Shown here piece by piece: positions 60,883 to 64,000 of a stretch of 64,000 nt of DNA. This stretch comes from DATCMU01 sp036563245. GTDB taxonomy: Bacteria > Pseudomonadota > Alphaproteobacteria > Rhizobiales > Devosiaceae. Within the stretch, counting starts at the first letter, position 1; every line of letters starts with the position of its first letter. The stretch lies in the NCBI GenBank assembly GCA_036563245.1, contig DATCMU010000047.1, positions 139,044 to 203,043 of the forward strand, read 5' to 3'. The notes below the pieces were generated by a model that saw nothing but the letters and a program-made list of their open reading frames with translations, was not told where the DNA came from and ran no database searches. Position numbers and translations under genes: made by a program.

Positions 60883-61302
60883 ATGCTGAGACGTCTGCTG
60901 CTCTGCGCACTGGTCGCGCTGATCGCCACTCCGGCATGGGCTGCGAACGTGGGCGTGAGCATCGATCTTTCCGAACAGCGCATGCGCGTCAGCATCGATG
61001 GCGCGCAAAGATACGCCTGGCCCGTCTCGACCGCCCGGCCAGGATATCGCACACCTGTCGGAACCTTCCATCCCCAGCGCATGTACGCCGAGTACTACTC
61101 ATTGAAATATGACATGGCGCCAATGCCTTACGCGATCTTCTTCTATTACGGCTACGCCATTCACGGCACCACGGAGATCGCCTCGCTCGGCAGGCCGGTC
61201 TCACATGGATGCGTGCGTCTTCATCCGGACAACGCACGCATCCTGTTCGATCTGGTCAAGCGCAACGGGATGGCGAGCACCACGATCCGTATCAGGCCCT
61301 GA
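60883..61302 (+). CDS. L,D-transpeptidase (YkuD) family protein
   Basis: A 139-residue secreted protein with a signal peptide (LRRLLLCALVALIATPAWA). The YkuD signature is complete: HGTTEIASLGRPVSHGCVRL, with the catalytic Cys at residue 110 and the His two residues before. It would cross-link peptidoglycan through meso-diaminopimelate or attach proteins to it. It lacks a separate binding domain such as LysM. The ATG at 60883 sits 8 nt behind AAGGAG and is preferred over the ATG at 60862. Confidence 0.92.
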   Translation: MLRRLLLCALVALIATPAWAANVGVSIDLSEQRMRVSIDGAQRYAWPVSTARPGYRTPVGTFHPQRMYAEYYSLKYDMAPMPYAIFFYYGYAIHGTTEIASLGRPVSHGCVRLHPDNARILFDLVKRNGMASTTIRIRP

Positions 61303-61319
61303 GCCTCGATCTGCCCCGA

Positions 61320-61715
61320 TCAGGGCCAGATGACCGCGAAGAACAGGATCGCCTGCGCCAACCAGCCCAGTGCGAAAAACAAGGTCCTGATGACGGGGAT
61401 CCTGAACACATAGACGATCACGTGTCCAAGGCGCGCGAAGAAATAGAGCGCGCAGGCCCCCGCAGTCATGCCCGAATGGACACCGGTTGCCTGCACCGCG
61501 AACACCAGCGGCACGAAAATGACGAGGTTTTCGACCGCGTTGTCATGGGCTTTCATCATCCGTTCGGCCCACGGCGATTGCGGCGGTGTATTTGCGTCCG
61601 GATAGCCCAGCGTCGCCATCAGGCCGCGCGTGGCTATGCGATCGAGAATGTAGGGGATCCAGAACAGGGCGGTCATGGCGACCGTCAACAGCATCCAGAA
61701 GAGTTCCTGCGTCAT
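61320..61715 (-). CDS. MAPEG family membrane protein
   Basis: 131 residues with four hydrophobic segments and the family stretch MKAHDNAVENLVIFVPLV, and LYFFARLGHVIVYVFRIPVI. MAPEG proteins in bacteria are mostly uncharacterised relatives of membrane glutathione transferases. The start at 61715 gives the family's usual length. It converges on the L,D-transpeptidase gene (17 nt) and is followed, on the upstream side of the same strand, by the NnrU-like gene. Confidence 0.88.
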   Translation of the reverse strand: MTQELFWMLLTVAMTALFWIPYILDRIATRGLMATLGYPDANTPPQSPWAERMMKAHDNAVENLVIFVPLVFAVQATGVHSGMTAGACALYFFARLGHVIVYVFRIPVIRTLFFALGWLAQAILFFAVIWP

Positions 61716-61783
61716 GGTGACCTCCTCTCTTCACCCGCGCGATGGGCGCGGTCCTTCGCGGAGCCGGGGCGGCCCCGCGTTCG

Positions 61784-62353
61784 TCAACTCAGCGGCGACA
61801 CGCCGAACAGGAATTCATGCAGCCAGAACACGAACGCCGCATAGCCCAGCACTCCGGCCACGATGGCCAGCACATCGCCCCTCGCGCCCTTTGAAACTGG
61901 CGCTTCGGCATCCCGGCCCGCGACCGAGAAGAAATTGAGGATCGTGTAGGCAAGGAAAACGCCGAACAGGATCACCCCCGCCATGTCCCCATTGGCCAGC
62001 AGGTGGCCCGCCGACCACAGCAGCACGCCCAACACCATGGGATGGCGCACGGCCGCCTTGATGTAGCCGGTGGGCGTACTGGAGGCCGCCACCAGCACGA
62101 ATGCCAGCAACACGAACAGCATAGCCACATGGCGGCCCCAGGCGGGTGGCACATAGACCTGCACCGCCTCGGGGCGGTAGAGCATCCAGCCCCAGACAAT
62201 GAGCGCAAGCCCCACGAACGAGATGAGCGAATAGGCCCCCTTGTAGGCCTTTTCCCCCATTGCCGAGTGTCGCGCATCGCGCCATTGCGGCAGCACCATT
62301 CGCACCGAATGCACGCCGAAAAACACAACCAGTCCAGCAATCAGCACAAGCAT
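61784..62353 (-). CDS. NnrU family membrane protein
   Basis: 189 residues from the ATG at 62353, behind a GGAGGAG site; the longer frame to 62479 has no protein character before it. It starts LVLIAGLVVFFGVHSVRMVL and has TPTGYIKAAVRHPMVLGVLL with AGHLLANGDMAGVILFG, the conserved NnrU core. NnrU is needed for nitric-oxide reductase function in some denitrifiers, but the family occurs widely. It is followed by the MAPEG gene (68 nt). Confidence 0.9.
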   Translation of the reverse strand: MLVLIAGLVVFFGVHSVRMVLPQWRDARHSAMGEKAYKGAYSLISFVGLALIVWGWMLYRPEAVQVYVPPAWGRHVAMLFVLLAFVLVAASSTPTGYIKAAVRHPMVLGVLLWSAGHLLANGDMAGVILFGVFLAYTILNFFSVAGRDAEAPVSKGARGDVLAIVAGVLGYAAFVFWLHEFLFGVSPLS

Positions 62354-62572
62354 TTGCCGACTCCTCCCCGCATTTCGATTCGCGATTGTGCTGCCGCTCG
62401 CACCAGTTCGCAAGCCGGCCCCGCCCGGCCCGGCGTTAACGTTCCGGCACGAATGAGGCTGCCAATCCCGAAAGGACAACTATGATCGGGCAAGACCAAC
62501 CAACGGGAAATCGCCAGGAGCAAGGGACACCGCGTCGAGATCATCGACGTATTTCGCGGGCTGGCGATCCTG

Positions 62573-63508
62573 ATGGTCGTGATGTTCCATTTCACCGCGC
62601 GATTGCCGGCCGCCGCACTCAATGTCAGCGACTCGCCGGCGCCGGCTGTATTCTTCGGCTGGATCGGTGTCTATTTCTTTGTCGCGATTTCGGGCTATTG
62701 CATCTTTCTGACCCTGGAAAGATCGGCCACCGTCCGGGTGTTCCTTGCCCGCCGTTTCAGCCGCATCTACCCCGCCTTCCTGGCCGCGGCGGCTCTGCTG
62801 TTCCTTTATGGCCTTGTCGCCTACATTCCCACCGTCGCAGACGCAGGATATCGGGTGAAGGTGCCCAACGTGGTCGGGCTTGTGTTCAACCTGTTCTTTT
62901 TTGGCGAATGGAAGGGCTGGGTGAACGGCTCGTTCTGGTCGGTAGCGGCGGAAGTGAAGTTCTACCTGCTGATCGGGGCGCTGGCGTTTCTCATCCCGGA
63001 TCACCGTCGGCTGGCGAAGACCTTTACCATTGTCGCACTCGCCGCCGCGCCGGTCTGGATGCTTGCCCAGGCCTCCGATATCGTGCGAAGCGGCAGTTTC
63101 ATCTTCCCAAGATCATCAATTCGGCCACCGTCGCGCCCCTACCTGCCGTTCTTCGCCCTGGGCATTCTGGGACGCATGCAGATCAAGGGCGAAGCCCTGT
63201 CACCCTGGCTGACCGTGGCCGCGCTGGCTGGCATCGGGTTCCTCAGCTACTCGTGGTATCTCCTGCACGAAAATCTGGGGATCAGTTTCCTGTTCACCCT
63301 GAACCGCTATCTGCCCAACACGGCGGCGGTTGTGCTCACTGCGGTGGGGACCCTGGTTATCGCCTATGTGTTTGCCCAGGCGGTGGAATGGCGGTTCCGC
63401 AAGCCGTTCGAGCGCTTCGCGCTGCTGGTCCTGGACGGCCTGCATACCGGCTTTTCGCGCTTGTTCCGCGGGCGTCCGGCGACCAGCGGGGTTCGCGCCG
63501 CCGAGTGA
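62573..63508 (+). CDS. Acyltransferase family membrane protein, 5' end unclear
   Basis: A 311-residue membrane O-acyltransferase (acyltransferase 3 type) with about ten hydrophobic segments; MVVMFHFTAR, which carries the conserved His and Arg, opens the frame from ATG 62573, and WSVAAEVKFYLLIGAL and GFLSYSWYLLHENLG follow. The coding character clearly runs upstream of that ATG (VEIIDVFRGLAIL, back to about 62530) but the frame has no start codon there and is closed by TGA at 62483. The ATG at 62482 with an AAAGGACA site lies in another frame. Either a frameshift between 62485 and 62530, or a truncated start, must be assumed. It likely acylates a surface sugar. Confidence 0.8.
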   Translation: MVVMFHFTARLPAAALNVSDSPAPAVFFGWIGVYFFVAISGYCIFLTLERSATVRVFLARRFSRIYPAFLAAAALLFLYGLVAYIPTVADAGYRVKVPNVVGLVFNLFFFGEWKGWVNGSFWSVAAEVKFYLLIGALAFLIPDHRRLAKTFTIVALAAAPVWMLAQASDIVRSGSFIFPRSSIRPPSRPYLPFFALGILGRMQIKGEALSPWLTVAALAGIGFLSYSWYLLHENLGISFLFTLNRYLPNTAAVVLTAVGTLVIAYVFAQAVEWRFRKPFERFALLVLDGLHTGFSRLFRGRPATSGVRAAE

Positions 63509-63604
63509 GGTGGGCGCCGCGGCCGACCTCGATGCGTCTGCCATCAATCCGCTCTTATTCGAGCCGACGGTCTCCGTGCGAATCCACATCATGGAAACTC
63601 ACCG

Positions 63605-64000
63605 ATGCGCCGTCGAACGCTGCTTGCCCTGCTCGCCGGCTCGGTTTGCCTGCCCGCGTCGGCCGCCAACGACGGACTGATCGAGCCGGGCCTGCATATC
63701 GTGCCAGGCGGCGAGACGGCGCCAAGGGTCGCGCTGACGCTAGACGCCTGCATGGGTGGCGTCGATCACCGCATTCTCGATGTGCTGGTGGAGCGGCGCA
63801 TCGCGGCCACGTTGTTCTTAACCGGACGCTGGCTTTCGACCAATTCCGCGGCGCTGGAGACCCTTCTCGCGCATCCCGACCTGTTCGAACTTGAGAACCA
63901 CGGCGCCATGCACGTTCCCGCGGTCCTGGGCGCCCAGCCGGTCTATGGCATCCGGCCGGCAGGAACGCTTACGGCCATTCGCGCCGAGGTCTCGGGGGGC
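63605..64000 (+). CDS. Polysaccharide deacetylase family protein, partial (runs off window)
   Basis: Starts at ATG 63605 and stays open for 132 codons to the window edge. A signal peptide (LLALLAGSVCLPASA) is followed by RVALTLDACMGG and HRILDVLVERRIAATLFLTGRWL, the NodB-homology motifs with the metal-site Asp, and ENHGAMH, the usual HSxxH position with His. It would remove acetyl groups from a surface or periplasmic polysaccharide. The upstream acyltransferase gene (97 nt) suggests a role in surface-sugar modification. Confidence 0.85.
   Translation, partial: MRRRTLLALLAGSVCLPASAANDGLIEPGLHIVPGGETAPRVALTLDACMGGVDHRILDVLVERRIAATLFLTGRWLSTNSAALETLLAHPDLFELENHGAMHVPAVLGAQPVYGIRPAGTLTAIRAEVSGG

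Noticed and set aside
1..64000. CRISPR arrays, rRNA genes, complete insertion sequences
   Set aside because: No regularly spaced repeats, rRNA sequence or transposase genes were recognised.

Overview
The window is a GC-rich alphaproteobacterial chromosome segment. Gene order (lptFG-lptD-surA-pdxA-ksgA converging on fabD-fabG-acpP-fabF-mltG-yicC-gmk; rpsF-rpsR-rplI; dnaB-alr-radA-cvpA-purF), a CtrA-type box and FNR/FixK-type regulation point to Hyphomicrobiales, perhaps a Devosia/Pelagibacterium relative. The genus is inference; the class is well supported.

Layout. (1) 1-9793, minus strand: one tightly packed catabolic operon. It encodes an amidohydrolase, a CUT2/ribose-type ABC importer (binding protein, double ATPase, two permeases), an unusual regulator joining a winged helix to a copy of the importer's own binding-protein fold, an IclR-like regulator, an alpha/beta hydrolase and a partial fumarylacetoacetate-hydrolase-family enzyme. 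(2) About 9.8-20.7 kb: accessory DNA of visibly lower GC. It holds a serine-recombinase remnant, a GIY-YIG/DEDDh exonuclease protein, and one giant gene of 2534 codons combining a cold-shock-like segment, a DEDDh exonuclease, a RecQ-like SF2 helicase and a UvrD-like SF1 helicase. It abuts the 3' end of tRNA-Ser(GCT), and an 11-bp copy of that 3' end followed by a terminator-like hairpin lies 8.2 kb away, suggesting insertion at the tRNA gene. (3) 21-31 kb: mixed metabolic genes (GST, extradiol dioxygenase, TauE exporter, molybdopterin oxidoreductase, ndk, FMN reductase, ABC-F ATPase, cupin). (4) 31-33.6 kb: pepA-holC-methyltransferase. (5) 33.8-41.3 kb: LPS transport and outer-membrane folding (lptF, lptG, lptD, surA-like), then pdxA and ksgA. 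(6) 41.3-47.7 kb: fatty-acid synthesis, mltG, yicC, gmk. (7) 48-57.5 kb: ribosomal proteins, a cytochrome c under a candidate FNR-type promoter, dnaB with an upstream CtrA-type box, alr, radA, cvpA, purF, an SDR. (8) 57.6-64 kb: DUF4336 protein, der, YfgM-like protein, L,D-transpeptidase, MAPEG and NnrU-like membrane proteins, an acyltransferase with an unclear 5' end, and a partial polysaccharide deacetylase.

The strongest candidate for an undescribed system is the giant exonuclease-RecQ-UvrD protein beside tRNA-Ser, possibly with the neighbouring GIY-YIG/DEDDh protein. The second is the binding-protein-derived regulator of the catabolic operon. All functional calls come from reading motifs by eye; no database search was run.
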